Counted from the stretch's first letter, positions 11,311 to 23,550 are shown. The stretch is 64,000 bases of DNA from Trichosphaerium sp. ATCC 40318 (GCA_038496445.1 JALMLS010000042.1:1-64000); one strand, 5' to 3'. The notes: generated by a model from the letters alone, not told the origin. Made by a program: numbers and translations.

Positions 11311-11530
11311 ACGTGGTTGCGCTAGTATTATTTGTAAATAATAAACTTTTTTTTTATTCTTGACACCTTGTTCGAGTTCTCAGTGTTTCTTTTGCGTCCG
11401 TGGCCCAACATAATCTTTGCTTCATGATTGTGGGGTCGACTTTGCGTTCAGCAAAAACCGTGATGTTAAGTCCACTCAAACGAAAGCAAATTGTTTAAAA
11501 ACTCATTGAAACGCCCACACTACGCCAAAA

Positions 11531-13159
11531 ATGAGTGCGGACGAAACTACAGCAATGATTAAAAAGGCAGCAGATGGTTTGACTGCTAATGGATGTAAGG
11601 CGCATGTCCTGGACAAAGCGCAAGGTCTGAAGCAAATGTTACCACTATTGGCTGAAAACAATCTGGCTGTAGCCTTTGATTTCGACCAAACGCTCAAAAA
11701 GGTATTAAAACCATGTAATTACGCGGAAAAGGCGCATCACAGTTATTTTTGACGAAAAAAGTGGAGCATTTCATTTAATCAGTATTTCAGGTCGAAAAAA
11801 AAGGCATTAAAACCACTACAACTGTACGTGGAGAAGCTAACACATTTGAACTGCTGGACGAATTGCACAAAAGAGGTGTGCCAATGGCCATTATTACAGG
11901 TAACGTAGCTGTTTGTAAGCCGATCACGTGACTGTATTATTTCCACAGCACAACCGACTACTTTGGAAGCAGTGAAAAATTTAAGGAGAGAGTGTGTAAC
12001 ACTTGGACTTGATAAATATTTTGATGTTGAAGAATATACGCTTGAGGTTGTATACAAACACTTAAAGACTTTTGGCAAAAATGCGGTTCGTGGTTGACAC
12101 GTGTTTGGCTCAGCTTTCTAAACTTTGAAAAGGATATGTCTATTGATAAGTTGACAGCAAAGCTGGCAATTTTACTTTGTCATAAAAGTCGCTTCCCACA
12201 TGACTTGTGTATGTCGTTTTTTAACTTTACAACATGAAGCCTAACAAACCTAGCACGCTTAGGATATTCAAACTTTGAAATCAAAGATAAGGTGATTACA
12301 TACTACTTAAAGGACATGAGAGATATAGCTGCAGAGGATGATTGGTACACTTCACTAATTTAGCACTTTGGGTGTAACTGTTATTGAGAAGGTCTGCGAG
12401 GCAAACAATAAAGGCAAATGAAGACACAGACTTATGTCCAGTTTCTGCATGGAAAGCGTTCATTGAGGTAGTATACAATCCGTAACACTGCTGTTTAACA
12501 GACCTTCAGCGTACTAAAGAGTGGCATACTGATAAGAGTCCAGATAGATTGTTCCTGGAGGGGTCTGAACCTCACAATGCATACTCTGAAACTGCACTTA
12601 CTGAACTAGTAAAGGCAATTCTTGAGGTACGAGTCACAATCAATGGCACATTGCTAACATACTTGAAGGAATCCGGTTTGGAAAAAACTTATGTTGGATA
12701 CACACTTGAAAATCCAGCTCAGGTTCGCGTGTTATCCAATGATGTAAGGTTGGCCACTTATGGCATCAACTTGATAAGTGCGCGGTACAACAAACCAGAA
12801 GCCCTAGAGCTCTGGTTAGAGCAGCTTGATACTAACATTACACATGTTGCATTTGTTGATGATAACTCTGACAATGCAACTAATGTACTGGCTTACTTTG
12901 CAGCATTCAGTGATGCAAATAATGCAAAGTACAATAAGGTTAGAAAACTTCGTACTTCTTTTTCAAGTGTACTCACCTCTTGGTATTAGGATATGCCAAC
13001 AGTATCAAGCTTTTGGTATCCGGCTCCATCAGACGGTATGTCACATGCCAGATGACACGCTATCGTTATATTAATCATATACAAATAGGTAAAGACGAGC
13101 ACTTTGATGAAACCACAAGGAGGCTTTTCCGTTGTGCTGCAGGTGAAAATGATTTTTAG
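11531..13159 (+). CDS. HAD-superfamily phosphatase-like protein
   Basis: ATG at 11531; spliced to TAG at 13157-13159 with about nine exons. HAD motif I is seen at residues 50-54 (AFDFDQTL, i.e. DxDxT). Motif II-like VPMAIIT follows, and a late VAFVDDNSDNATNV gives the paired-Asp motif IV. A helical cap region (ITYYLKDMRDIAAEDDW) lies between. Substrate unknown; such proteins hydrolyse phosphate esters of sugars, nucleotides or proteins. The exon order was chosen because only one set of splice sites keeps the frame open; the acceptor at ACCTTCAG|CGT was preferred over a nearer AG for that reason. Starts 220 bases after the NDRG gene stop, on the same strand. Confidence 0.75.
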
Positions 13160-13376
13160 CTCTTCGACTAGTCCTAAATCTAGTATTGCACGTTTTCTTG
13201 TAACAATGTTTCCTAAAAATAAAAACACTATCGAGAAATCGTAGAAACAAACTCGTAACTCATACTCGCGTGACGTCACTTGAGTTGACCACTCAACAAA
13301 TTGTTGCAAGGATGGTCTTCAGAAGTCTTCAGATATTCAAAGAACCCCACGTTAATCAAACCAGCGTGTAATTCCA

Positions 13377-15130
13377 ATGGAGGTACCGCAAGAAGATCAA
13401 ACACCTACAGTGCTTACGTACGTTAAATGCGCACTTCATCCGCGACTGATTATCTCCAGAGAACCCCCTGTGGATCCGGCGCTCATAAGCGACTCTTGTG
13501 TCGCTCTTAAGAACCCCAAGACTGGTATATTTAATAATTACGCTTTCGTAGACTAAATCATTGTAGGTGGCTATGTTTACGTCGTAGGAACAGCGCACGT
13601 ATCAAAGGCAAGCGCAGATGAGGTCCAAAAGGCAATTGAACTCGTCAAACCACAACAAGTAGTTATTGAGTTGTGTCCGAGCAGAATTTCGGTTCTATCT
13701 CTACCAGACACAGTTCCAAAGTGCGTAAGAATTGTCAATCTGAAAAAAAAAGTAAATGACGTCAGGTTTTTATCGTAACTCGAAAAACCTCTGTACCATT
13801 GGTTCTAGTTGCTGACGCCACGTCACATTTTTCTTTTATGACATTTTTTTATAAATCAGCAAAAAGCGTTGTTTGTTACCTCCAATTTACAATACAAAAG
13901 GCCAGAACCAGTGGTAGAAACAACCACGTCTAAATGGATAAAATTCTTTACTTGGCAAGGTAAGTTATTCTCGCTTAAATTCTTCCTCTATCTGTCCTCT
14001 AACACGCTAAAAAGTACTGCCAATTGCATCTGAGATAGGCTTACTTGCATTTTACAGTATGGGAAAAATCAGTGGTCTTGTGTACGTGTCACAGGAAGGA
14101 AATCTTTCACCAAATACGCGTATGAACATTTTTGCTAACTCTTACATTCTAGATTGGGCGTCAGTTCACTATTGCTTGTATTGTTTTACTTTGTTGTCAA
14201 GCCCATTCTATCAAACACATCTGATTCATTTGCGAGTCTATGGAAGGTAGCTACAGCCAAGGGATCTACAGGAGGACCATTTGCTATCCTAATGATGTGG
14301 TTTTACGCTCAAGTTGTAGACAAAGTAAGTAGCACATTAGAAATGACATCTGAACACGTGTTAAACCATTACTAGATTGGTGTTGTCCCTGGCGCAGAAT
14401 TCCGTGCAGCTCTTCGTGCAGCTCAGAGTATAAATGCTACTGTAGTATTGGGTGATCGACCAGTACATGTACGTTGTTGTTGTGATGTGAATCAATATGT
14501 CATTCTTCACCTCTTTTGACAACAAGCTTAACCTCTGTTTAGATAACAACAAAGCGCACGTGGCATGCTCTATCTCTATGGGAGAAAGCAAAACTTATTT
14601 TCTCGCTGTTGTGGTCAATTAATGATATTTCTCTTGATGAAGTTGAACAGTAAGTGTTTGATGTTTTAAAGAAATGCTAAAAAAAGTTGCCTTGTAGAAT
14701 GAAGCAAAAGGACTTTTTAACTGATGCTTTTGAACAACTATCCCAAGAATATCCATCATTGGCAGAACCTCTAATTTATGAACGTGATAAGTTCCTAACA
14801 CACTCACTTGTACGGCAATCTTGACCATTTTTTTACCGCTAGTGAATCTTGTTTTTGAGTTTTCATGCATTCACTTTACTGAACTTTGTTGTAACGCCTC
14901 TTTAACTTACGTATGTGTAGCGTTCTTGTGTCGGACCAATTGTCGTTGGTGTCGTTGGATTAGGTCACGTGAACGGTATACAAAAGTGGTGGGACAAAGA
15001 GTTCGGTATTAAAGAAATAATGCAATTACCACCAAGTAAACCTTCATGGTTATGGTGGATTACAAAATGGGGTAGTCTTGGTGTAGTTTTGTCTATATTG
15101 GGCTATAATATGTATAGTTACTTCATGTAA
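13377..15130 (+). CDS. TraB-domain (TRABD) membrane protein
   Basis: ATG at 13377; TAA at 15128-15130; about 11 exons. TraB/PrgY family landmarks are present in order: VYVVGTAHVSK, VVIELCPSRISVL, then PGAEFRAAL, LGDRPVHIT and GLGHVNGI, with W-rich SKPSWLWWITKW near the end. Two hydrophobic segments (SSLLLVLFYFVVKPIL and the C-terminal VVLSILGYNMYSYFM) suggest anchoring in a membrane; eukaryotic TRABD members sit in mitochondrial or other organelle membranes and influence proteostasis or contact sites. Conserved Glu and His residues of the putative metallohydrolase core are present. Head-to-tail with the HAD gene (218-base gap) and convergent with the next gene, from which it is separated by only 89 bases. 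Confidence 0.9.
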
Positions 15131-15219
15131 AATTATAAACACTTTGCAATAAGCGCAAAACAAAGACATTTGTTGGTATAACTTTTTCTGTTTTACTTCC
15201 ACTTTACAGTTTTTTTGTT

Positions 15220-16997
15220 CTACTTCTTCTTGCTTTGCTTTGCTGCGGAATTTGCTTCGTTTTGAGAAACAAGGTATGCAGTAACATCAACACCAAGCTC
15301 TTTTAAGCTTGTCAAGAACTCTAATTGCTTTTTGTACCCGAGTTCTTTTATTTCCAAGTCTTGCTTTAACTTTGCTTGCAAACGTTCATTCTATAAATAA
15401 AAACTTAGCCACGTGATCGAAAATAAACGGTTTCAAAATGACAAGAACATACCTCTAATTGCAAGTCCATCTTCTTTAATTCAATCTTATGACGTGCTTC
15501 CTCTGCGCGCAGAGTGTTCTCTCTTTGAACTCTAGCTTGTTCACGTTCCAACTAAATTCAAGTCGTCAGTATCACTTCAACTCATGGAGCAACAAACATG
15601 TAGTTAACTTACCTTAAAGTCAAGCATTTGTTGATGTTGTTTATCCTTATCTGCATCCAAAGCAAGTTGGGCACGACGAGCGATACCTTCATCCACCATC
15701 TTTTGTAGGGCTTGTCCAGCTTGGAAACCTAAGAGGAAGATATTTAGCCATGGTTTCATTTTAAAGCCAAAAAGATCATACCTTTAAACACGACTTTATT
15801 TAAATCATAGCCTATTCGCTTTGCCATTTCACGTGTTTCTTTGTATGTTTTGAGGTCATTGAAGGCCTCAGTAGTTCCCTTAAACTTTATAAAGATTGTC
15901 TTTGCAACAGCTTGAATGACATCTGTAGCGACAGCGTTTGACAAATCAGATATTGGATCTTGTGTAGCATCAATCATTTTTTTTACATCTACAAGAAAAA
16001 ATGTTAGAAAGTGAAAGCAAGGGCACAAAACTAGAGCCTGAACGTACTTGCTATTTGAAAAAACACTCTCAAGTTAACATTGAGTAGTGCGTCATCAGCT
16101 GTACGGACATATTCAACATCAATATCCATGGTATCAGGCGTAGTTCTTAATTTATAGAAAGAGGCACTAATCAAGGAAAAAAAAGTGTCAACGAGAATAG
16201 GTCACTAATGATTGCTCGTACGTTGTCTCATCGTTCTTCCATGAGAACTTGTGTATCCAAGACTTTGGCTCTGGAATATAGAGTTTAGGACCATCGATAA
16301 TCTTACGCTTGACGCCTTCATCTGTCTCGTAGTATATGATAATACACTAAAGAAGTAAAACAAGTCAGTATGGAAAATTCAACAAAAAATTAACGGATTG
16401 TGTTGAGAAATCTCAACTAACCTCATTTTTGTCTACAGTCACTTTTTTTGCGACTGACATATTCTTATGCCTTGAAGGATCGAACCACAAATCGTATGGT
16501 CCAGGTTGAACCTCTTTTTTACCGTTTAGGTATTCAATGTCCATATACTCTTCGGGAGCTGCCGTGTGATGTTTCTATAAGTACCAATTGTTAGTTCAGA
16601 CTTGTTAGAGTTATTTCGTTCGTACCAGCTCTATATATTCTGATTTGTATGCGGACTCTTTCTTTGGACCCTCTACGATACGGAAAGTACCTTTACAGAC
16701 ATTTTAGCGTTATAAATCAAACAAATGCTATTTTAGGTTTTGTACCTTCAGAATCCCATATTCCAATCTTTTTACCTTGTTCGACCTTTATGGTGCCCCA
16801 ATAGATACTTTTACGACCACTAGAATAAGTTGTATTTGAGTATGAGCGTATAGGCGCTTGTTGTATCGTCTCTGCTCTACTGTAGTTCTATTTGTACCAT
16901 TAGATCGTGATACACCTTCTCTGTAGCTACTGAAAAACAAGAACTGGTCAATACGTACACCCCAATGTGCTCTAGCCTTGACTTTCCTTTCCATCAT
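15220..16997 (-). CDS. SPFH / major-vault-protein shoulder-like protein
   Basis: ATG at 16997 (a second ATG follows directly); TAG at 15222-15220; about 10 exons. The first half has repeats resembling MVP-type loops (GPYDLWFDP, GPKLYIPEP). The core contains VEYVRTADDALLNVNLRVFFQI, followed by DPISDLSNAVATDVIQAVA, which matches the layout of SPFH/band-7 and vault-shoulder domains. The C-terminal third is a predicted coiled coil (RRAQLALDADKDKQHQQML onward, rich in E, K, Q, R) and ends QSKKK. Members assemble into membrane microdomain scaffolds or vault-like cages. No transmembrane segment is seen, which leans to a soluble assembly. All introns keep frame when removed. Alternative: a diverged stomatin-like protein. 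Confidence 0.75.
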
Positions 16998-17158
16998 AAT
17001 CTGTTTTATAAGTTTTTGGCAACGTTGAAGTTTGGATTTTACGGTCTTTAATTATCTGAAAACAAATTAACGCCTTGATGGTTCACTAATGGTCTTTATT
17101 TGAAATTGGGTTAGCGAAAAGGTTTTTTTGATTATGCAAACACCGATAGCTCCTTTAC

Positions 17159-18466
17159 CTCCTTAAGTGTAAATCGAAAAAAAGTTAGAGGTGTAACAAA
17201 AAATCACAATATCAAATATAAAGCGTGCCAACAGCCCGTAATGTACCTAAATAGACAGAAATAGGTATTTATATGCGAAAAGAAGCCTTAGAAAAAGAGA
17301 ACACTCAGAAGATAGGAGTACACTCCTTGTATTACTATTGAAGTATTATCCTACGCTTAAACAGCCATAAAACCATAAAATGTCAGAAACAGACACAAAA
17401 CGCCTTAAAGTTTAAAACAAAGGTTGCGTTACCTTGAATGCGCCAAATAAAGCTTAGTTTGGTGTATAAAAAGCGATGAAATAGGTTCTGGCGTGCAATC
17501 AAGATACGTTTCATTGAAATTGTGGAATGGCAGTTCACATATTTACCAGCGATGATACCACACACGACGCAATACTCTGTTAATCGTATTGTATAGTGTA
17601 TACACGCGTAGAATAATCTCCTCATAGAGCTTTCACTGCTAGAATTCTTCTTTAAACTGTGTGACATATCAAACTTTGCTTGAGGAAGGTAGTAGCACTT
17701 AATGTAACAGCCTAGGCAGAGATGAATAGCCAGAATTTTGTGCCGAGTTTGGTTTGAAAAAAAAATCCAAAGTGCGAAGGTTTCAAAATTCTGTGACTAG
17801 GAACCATCTAAAATATGCACCTTTCACGTTTTTGCTAAAATATACCATTAGAGCCAATAAAAAAGGTACAACTGTAGGTCATGGGTACATTTTTAGAGCA
17901 AAATGGTTAATTTACGAATGTTAAAAAAAGCAAAAATCCACCAAAATAACTTTGCTTAGAGGCTCTGTAGAATAGTAAAAGTTCGAATAGTACAAGAACA
18001 AATGTTTTTAAGGTAAGTAAAACACAAAAGAACAATATAGATGATAGAGATCCAAGCCAGTGAGAAGTTCAAATTTTGAAAAATTGACAAATGTATTTTT
18101 AGCCAGCTTTTCTGTGTTGCAACTGTGAACGTTCACAGAGTATATATAAAATTCTTATACGCTTCAATGTTCGTAAATATTGTATTTAAATAGATTAGGA
18201 ATGTCAAAACTGCTTAAGTGCATAATAGGGAATCACTGGCTATGAAAGGTTGATTTCATCTTAAAAAAGCCGTTTTGCCACTTTTAGTGTTAAGACTTTT
18301 TGATAGTACAGTTGTTTCAATACTAAGTCATAATTACATATATACATGCTAAGTATACTTAGTACGTACGATACTGTTTTGGCACATTTCTGATTACACT
18401 CAATCCCAAAAATGGGTCAGTAATATTTTGTTACACCTAACTTTTTTTCGAGTTACACCTAAGGAG
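17159..18466. mobile_element. 1.3-kb element with TIRs and 5-bp TSD
   Basis: Left arm 17159-17204 and right arm 18423-18466 are inverted copies of about 45 bp (both ends read CTCCTTA(A/G)GTGTAA, then TCGAAAAAAAGTTAG, then GTGTAACAAAA), with a few substitutions and a 2-base indel. The same 5 bases, TTTAC, flank both ends (17154-17158 and 18467-18471), as expected for a target-site duplication. The interior holds a 94-codon minus-strand frame (17667-17383, start ATG, MSHSLKKNSSSESS) with no recognisable transposase motif, so the copy looks non-autonomous. The rest of the interior is AT-rich and has no other supported gene. Superfamily unassigned. Confidence 0.82.
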
Positions 18467-18738
18467 TTTACCAAACCTCTACGTGGAGATGGTCTTTGAC
18501 ACGTGGTGAGAAAATTCTTGAACATTCAATTTTGAAGTTGAAGTGGACGCGATAGTATACCATAGCAAATAAAGGGATGTACTAGATAACGAGCTGATGT
18601 ACTTTCCATGAACTTACATTGACCATTATCATTTCCAATTATCAAACATTTTCTACAAAGAGCAATAGCAAGTTGCTTTGCGAGTCAATACTTCTGTCTT
18701 TCAATTTAAATATTCAATACAAAGTTTCCGTTTTACGT

Positions 18739-19872
18739 TCAAGGTCTGTAATAATAATGTTTGACAAGTTGCTCGTAGACTACAAGCATACAAGTTATAC
18801 GTATCATTGGTAGTACGCTACGCTTTGATAATATTTTAACAGGAGCCAACTCAAGGTTTTGTTTCAGTCTAAAAAACATAAACAACACATCAATTTTGTG
18901 GGCGTCACGCACTTTCTTTGTTGATTACTGAAGTACCACATTGACAAACCTATTTATGGAATATCAGATTGCTAATAAACAAAAAAGTACTGTTACCATT
19001 ACAACTGGCTTGACATAAACCTGCTATCAGACCTGATGTTAGGTATAACGGTATACCATCTTGCAAAGGTGAATGTTTTGTAAATAAGTCCTTTGAGTGG
19101 AAGTATAATGTTATAGATGCAACATTAGAGAAGAAATACCTAAAAGCAGTATTAACCAAATCACTTGTCTTCGACTAAGGATGCTGTTCTTTTGTCTATT
19201 TAAAACATACGGTAATGTATATATGTTGAATCTCCATAGGCTCAATATACCTATTACAGTGATTGAGAAGAAGTGGTGCTTCTTGAGCCAGTGGTACCTT
19301 CCTGTTGCACACTACGTTTAATAAATTCGCAGTAATTGCGAATTACTTGAGTAAGCATTAACGGTTCACGTGTTCGTGACATACGAATGCTTACTGTTCG
19401 AAGTGGTCCGCTAACAATAATACCCAGAGCTACACCAAGTGAATTGGCTGTTATCTTCTCAGAGATGGTTAGAGTCCTAGATCCGTCCGTCCATTTATTT
19501 TCAAAGTACTTTTGTAAAACCATTAATAAGGGTCAAAACAAACTTGATATCGTTGCTCACGTGATACATCCATAAATGCGGACCAACTTGTAGGCTTGAA
19601 CGAACAAGAACGCCTGGTACGGTGCTAGAAAAGACGAAAGTATGACAAGCTTGTTAACTCTAGAAGAGTGTAAAATACGCTGACAACTTACCGTATAAAC
19701 TCTTTATATGGTTTGGAAGTGAATTGGTAGTCAACTAACTAAATGGCTTAGAAAAACGATCAAATAACTATTATTTCGTTACGCACATATGCCAGTGAAG
19801 TTGCTATGTAATTAGCAGTAACTGCACCACCAAACACAATACTATTCTGGTACAAAGTCATATCTTTGGCCA
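18739..19872 (-). CDS. mitochondrial carrier (SLC25-like), divergent
   Basis: ATG at 19872, TGA at 18741-18739; about 8 exons. Three carrier-like repeats can be followed: IVFGGAVTANYIATSLAY with VGPHLWMYH; LGVALGIIVSGPLRTVSIRM with QQEGILSLWRF and YFFSNVASITLYF (compare the ADP/ATP carrier block around WRGN and RYFPTQ); and LYLTSGLIAGLCQASC ending LSKRSVLPMIRI and MLVVYEQLVKHYYYRP. The signature P-x-D/E-x-x-K/R is degenerate in all repeats and RRRMMM of ADP/ATP carriers is absent, so the substrate is open. The splice from TTACC to TATTTC (71-nt intron) and from AGAAA to CTGAAA (44 nt, GTGCGT donor) were chosen because they restore the family pattern. Confidence 0.75.
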
Positions 19873-20187
19873 TCTGCTATGCTATAGTACTCTTTAACCC
19901 TGATTCCACGCTTTTGTACAAGTTTTAACGTTTTTGGGTAGCCTTAAACTGCACAACGCGTTGTGACAAATTTCATTGAACAGAATTCAATATTGTGGTC
20001 TTGCTGCGCCAGTGAAAAAGCAAACACATATGAAATAACGCTAGCATCTTGAGAAAAGAAGGAAAACCAAGTTACATCTAAATCGCACGTGATAAAAAGT
20101 GTAAATCATGGTGGTTTTGAACAATAACGACTGTCTTAGTTTTTAATTAGTTGCGGTTTAGCAAGCTTTGCTTCACCGTCATCCTCT

Positions 20188-21396
20188 ATGCAATCATCAA
20201 GCGGATATTTAGTGCACGTTGATGGTATCAATCTTTTAGACATGCCCACAGAGATAATGGCTCATTTGCTGTCGTTTGTGGACCCATACAATCGATTTCC
20301 CGTTTCTCAAAGTTGTAAACTATTATCAGACGTCATTCACCATCACGTAGGATACCATGAAATTTTTGTATCAAGCGCAAGTTGTTCTCTTCTTTACGAA
20401 AGTCCTCTTTTAAAAAATACCAAAATATTGCTAAGACGTGATGTCACCAACAGAGACCTCTTTCTACTTTCTGGTGTTCACTCTCTCGTAGCGTATGTGA
20501 ACACAAACATCACAGACACGGGATTACAGTACATTTGTGGAGTCCGCCGACTAACATTGAATCGGTGTCCAAAGATTACATACAGGGGAATAATACCTCT
20601 TGTTAAACATCTCAAATGTATTCGGTTGTCAAGCGGTTTCAACATAGCAGAGTCAGATATGAAAGTGCTCGCTGGGATACCAAATATACATCTGCCGGGC
20701 TCTAAAGTAACAGATGATGTATTGTCCGTGTTATCTGGAGTGCATACCATAGTATTACTATCGTGTTGGGACATAACAGACAAAGGTATTTCAGCATTGG
20801 CCGGTGTACATACCATAAACTTGGCGCACACTCACATGACAGATAAAGGTGTCTCTGCGTTAGTTGGTGTACACACAATAGATATAAGTCATTGTTTACT
20901 TGTAACAGACTCAAGTATATCAAAACTAGACAATGTACAAAAAATCTACTTGTCAGGTTGTCTAGGAATCACTGGATCATGTATGAAAAGTCTTGCCGGG
21001 GTAGAAACAATTGATTTGTCTCTTACAAATGCAACAGATGATTGGATAGTCCCACTTGCTGGTGTTAAAAACATAGATCTATCAGCTTGTAAATATATCA
21101 CTGGATCTTGTATGAAAAGTCTCTCTAGTGCAAAGATCATTTACTTGTGTGATACAAAAGCAACTGATGATTGGCTTGTTCCACTTTCTGGTGTCAAAGC
21201 AATAGCCTTAAAAGGTTGTTCAAAGATTACAGACAAAGGTATTGAATCACTTAGCTTATGCACAATCTATTTGAAGAGAGGCATAGGAGATGAATGTAGA
21301 AATACTCTGAAAAGAAAAGGCGTAAAAATAGTGCAATTAACAAGACCTTCTTTTCTACAAGCAAGTGGTTTATTTTATTTACAAAACAACCTGTAA
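20188..21396 (+). CDS. F-box / leucine-rich-repeat protein
   Basis: Intronless 402-aa frame with ATG at 20188. An F-box lies near residues 14-50 (LLDMPTEIMAHLLSFVDPYN, then QSCKLLSDVI). Residues about 85-370 are repeats of the amino-terminal-type pattern GVxxIxLxxCxxITDKGIxxL, seen at least ten times (e.g. GVHTINLAHTHMTDKGVSAL; two closely similar repeats share ITGSCMKSL). Such proteins are SCF ubiquitin-ligase substrate receptors. The two near-identical repeat pairs (about 20964-21000 and 21096-21140) suggest recent internal duplication. It is convergent with the U2AF gene, 87 bases between stops, with A-rich DNA in between. Confidence 0.88.
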   Translation: MQSSSGYLVHVDGINLLDMPTEIMAHLLSFVDPYNRFPVSQSCKLLSDVIHHHVGYHEIFVSSASCSLLYESPLLKNTKILLRRDVTNRDLFLLSGVHSLVAYVNTNITDTGLQYICGVRRLTLNRCPKITYRGIIPLVKHLKCIRLSSGFNIAESDMKVLAGIPNIHLPGSKVTDDVLSVLSGVHTIVLLSCWDITDKGISALAGVHTINLAHTHMTDKGVSALVGVHTIDISHCLLVTDSSISKLDNVQKIYLSGCLGITGSCMKSLAGVETIDLSLTNATDDWIVPLAGVKNIDLSACKYITGSCMKSLSSAKIIYLCDTKATDDWLVPLSGVKAIALKGCSKITDKGIESLSLCTIYLKRGIGDECRNTLKRKGVKIVQLTRPSFLQASGLFYLQNNL

Positions 21397-21483
21397 AAGC
21401 AGAAAAAAAATAAAAAAAAACTGACAGTGAGTGATAAGTGTTTAACCAAGTAACAAAAAGGTGATAAAAACAATTGAAAACAA

Positions 21484-23444
21484 TTATGCATCTTCAACTG
21501 TAACATCTGGGTGATAATCACCGCTACCTTCTGCAGGTATTATAGGTTTATCAACCTCAGATTCTTTCTTATCACCATCACTGGTACTTTGTTTTTCTTG
21601 ACCTTTATCATCACTTTCACGTCTATCTTTATCGTCTCTGTCTCTATCCCTATCATCGTGTGTATCACGCTTATCTCTATCATCATCTCTATCACGTCTA
21701 TCTTTATCATCCCTATCATCTCTATCACGTCGGTCTCTATCGTCTCTGTCATCCCTACGTCTTCTACTACGCCTATCACGACTACCACTTCTGCTACGAC
21801 TGCCTCGTCTGCGTCTATTAAAAACCAATAAGCAACAACCTTCTTGTTATTAAACTACACATACCTCTTATGACGAGAGTCTCTATCACGTCTGTTCTTC
21901 CTCTTGCGATCATCACGATCATCGTATCTATCTCGATCACGATCTCTACGTCTATCACCACGATCATCATCACGATCACGGTCACGTCTGCTTCTTCTGC
22001 TAGGATTCCTATCATTGTCTCTGAAATGACGTAATGGCCGCTCCTCTTGGCGTGTTTTAGTGCGCTTTTCATAGTCCTTTAACCTGTCTTTGTAACTACT
22101 TCCGACAGTGTACTGATGGGCATTGTCATTATTGTACTCAGAGTCAATAACGTGCCTATATTAAAATTCAGCGAAACATTCCTTCCTAAGTAACAAAAAA
22201 CCCAGAACAGTGTACGTACCTATTGCGCGGTTGAGGAGCTTCTAATCTAACGGCCATATCTTCGCTAGTTTTTTTCTCATGCATGAAATTGCAGTTTTTT
22301 CCACGCCTTCAAAGAAAAAAGTGTCAAAAAAAACCGAAGATAGATAGTAAAGATTACCTGCATTCTCCAAGTTCGTACTGCTTACAAATAGCTTCTCTAA
22401 AATCTGTAACAGGAGAAAACTCGACTTTAACTTCCTTCCCTATTAAATCATAAGCCAAACAAAGAGAAAAGAAGAAAAAAAGAGGAAAATAAATTTAAAA
22501 TGTCACAATGTGACACATTGACATACCTGCATAAAATCGGCCATTTATCGCCTGATAGCATTTTATAGCATCAGATGCCTCTTTGTATTTTGCATAAACG
22601 TTACCCTTCATATGTTCACAGAGGTTATCTACACAAACAAGCTCTTCTAGATCACCAAAGTTGCGTAATTCTGTAAGTACATCTTCATAGAACTCCTCGA
22701 AATGTTCTTGAGGGTCTTGCATATGCTAAAAGACTGTTACAACGGAATTCGGATTTTTGAATAAATTAATACACTACAAAAATGGGTGTGGCCCTTTTGG
22801 GGTTACTATTACCCTTTAACCTAAAGATTTTAAGCAAAAAAGCGGCAAAGTAAGCTCAGCAAAAAAAAAATCAACAAAAATTAAATTACAGCGTTTGAAA
22901 TCAATAAAAAAATTCTGAGAGGTTCACGAATCGATCAGATTCATAATATACTAATACCAGGCCATTTTTTTGAGATGTTTTTGAAAAAAAATAAAAAACA
23001 GGTCGTACGTTTGGTGCCATGCCAGCAGGGTAGTATGCTGCTGGCGGAGGTGTGTACATTCCTACGAATAGTACTGTTTCACTTTGTGGAGGTCTAGACG
23101 AAAAGTAAATGCTTTGGCTATTCTAAATGTAATAGTACCTGTTATGTCTTCTATTACACGTTTCGCCGTGTCTGCAAGACCCAATTTTGAAAAAGAAAGG
23201 GCAGTTAGACCTAAAGCGCTGATCAGAATACTTGTACGATAATTAAACTCTGCACGGTAATATAGTTGATAAACGGTAAAAGATTATGCCTGGGCGAAGA
23301 AAACGCATTTTTTTTGCACGCTGCTGGTAAAACAGCTGTAGTGCTTATCGTGTGTTCTAAAGACTATATGCCTTACCTGTCTTGTTCTGTACCATAAATC
23401 GAAGCAAGATATTCTGCCCCGCCTGACGGGCCGTCGTAACTCAT
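21484..23444 (-). CDS. U2AF1-like: U2AF small subunit (U2AF35)
   Basis: ATG at 23444; TAA at 21486-21484; about 8 exons. N-terminus EYLASIYGTEQDR is diagnostic, followed by the first CCCH zinc finger (NCPFFFKIGSCRHGETCNRRH), a U2AF-homology RRM (EEFYEDVLTEL, VYAKYKEASDAIKCY, VKVEFSPVTDFREAIC) and the second CCCH finger (QYELGECRRGKNCNFMH). The C-terminal third is a long R/D/S-rich tail (RDRD and DDRDDKD repeats), far longer than in the human protein and more acidic than a classical RS domain. It recognises the AG of 3' splice sites with U2AF65. The second exon is separated by a 160-nt intron and the CCCH and RRM parts by a long intron of about 280 nt. Internal low-complexity frames on the other strand are shadows. 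Confidence 0.93.
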
Positions 23445-23550
23445 GTTGTAGAGGTAAAAGCAATTGATTTATGAAACGTACAAGAACTAACAAGACCAAA
23501 TAAAGCTGAAGGAAAAATCTAGCCTCCCAGAGAGAGTAGAGTGGGTTGCA

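Noticed and set aside
17383-17667. 94-codon frame inside the TIR element as a transposase
   Set aside because: No DDE/D triad or zinc finger; kept only as an unassigned frame within the element.
18739-18960. Carrier gene truncated in its third repeat, possibly by the nearby mobile element
   Set aside because: Two further exons with GTAACA and GTGCGT donors restore the third repeat (LSKRSVLPMIRI, MLVVYEQLVK), so the gene looks complete and the element is 272 bases beyond its stop.
21511-22072. Ile/Thr/Ser-rich and Met/Ile/Val-rich frames on both strands around the U2AF tail
   Set aside because: They are other-frame readings of the R/D-repeat tail of the U2AF35 gene.
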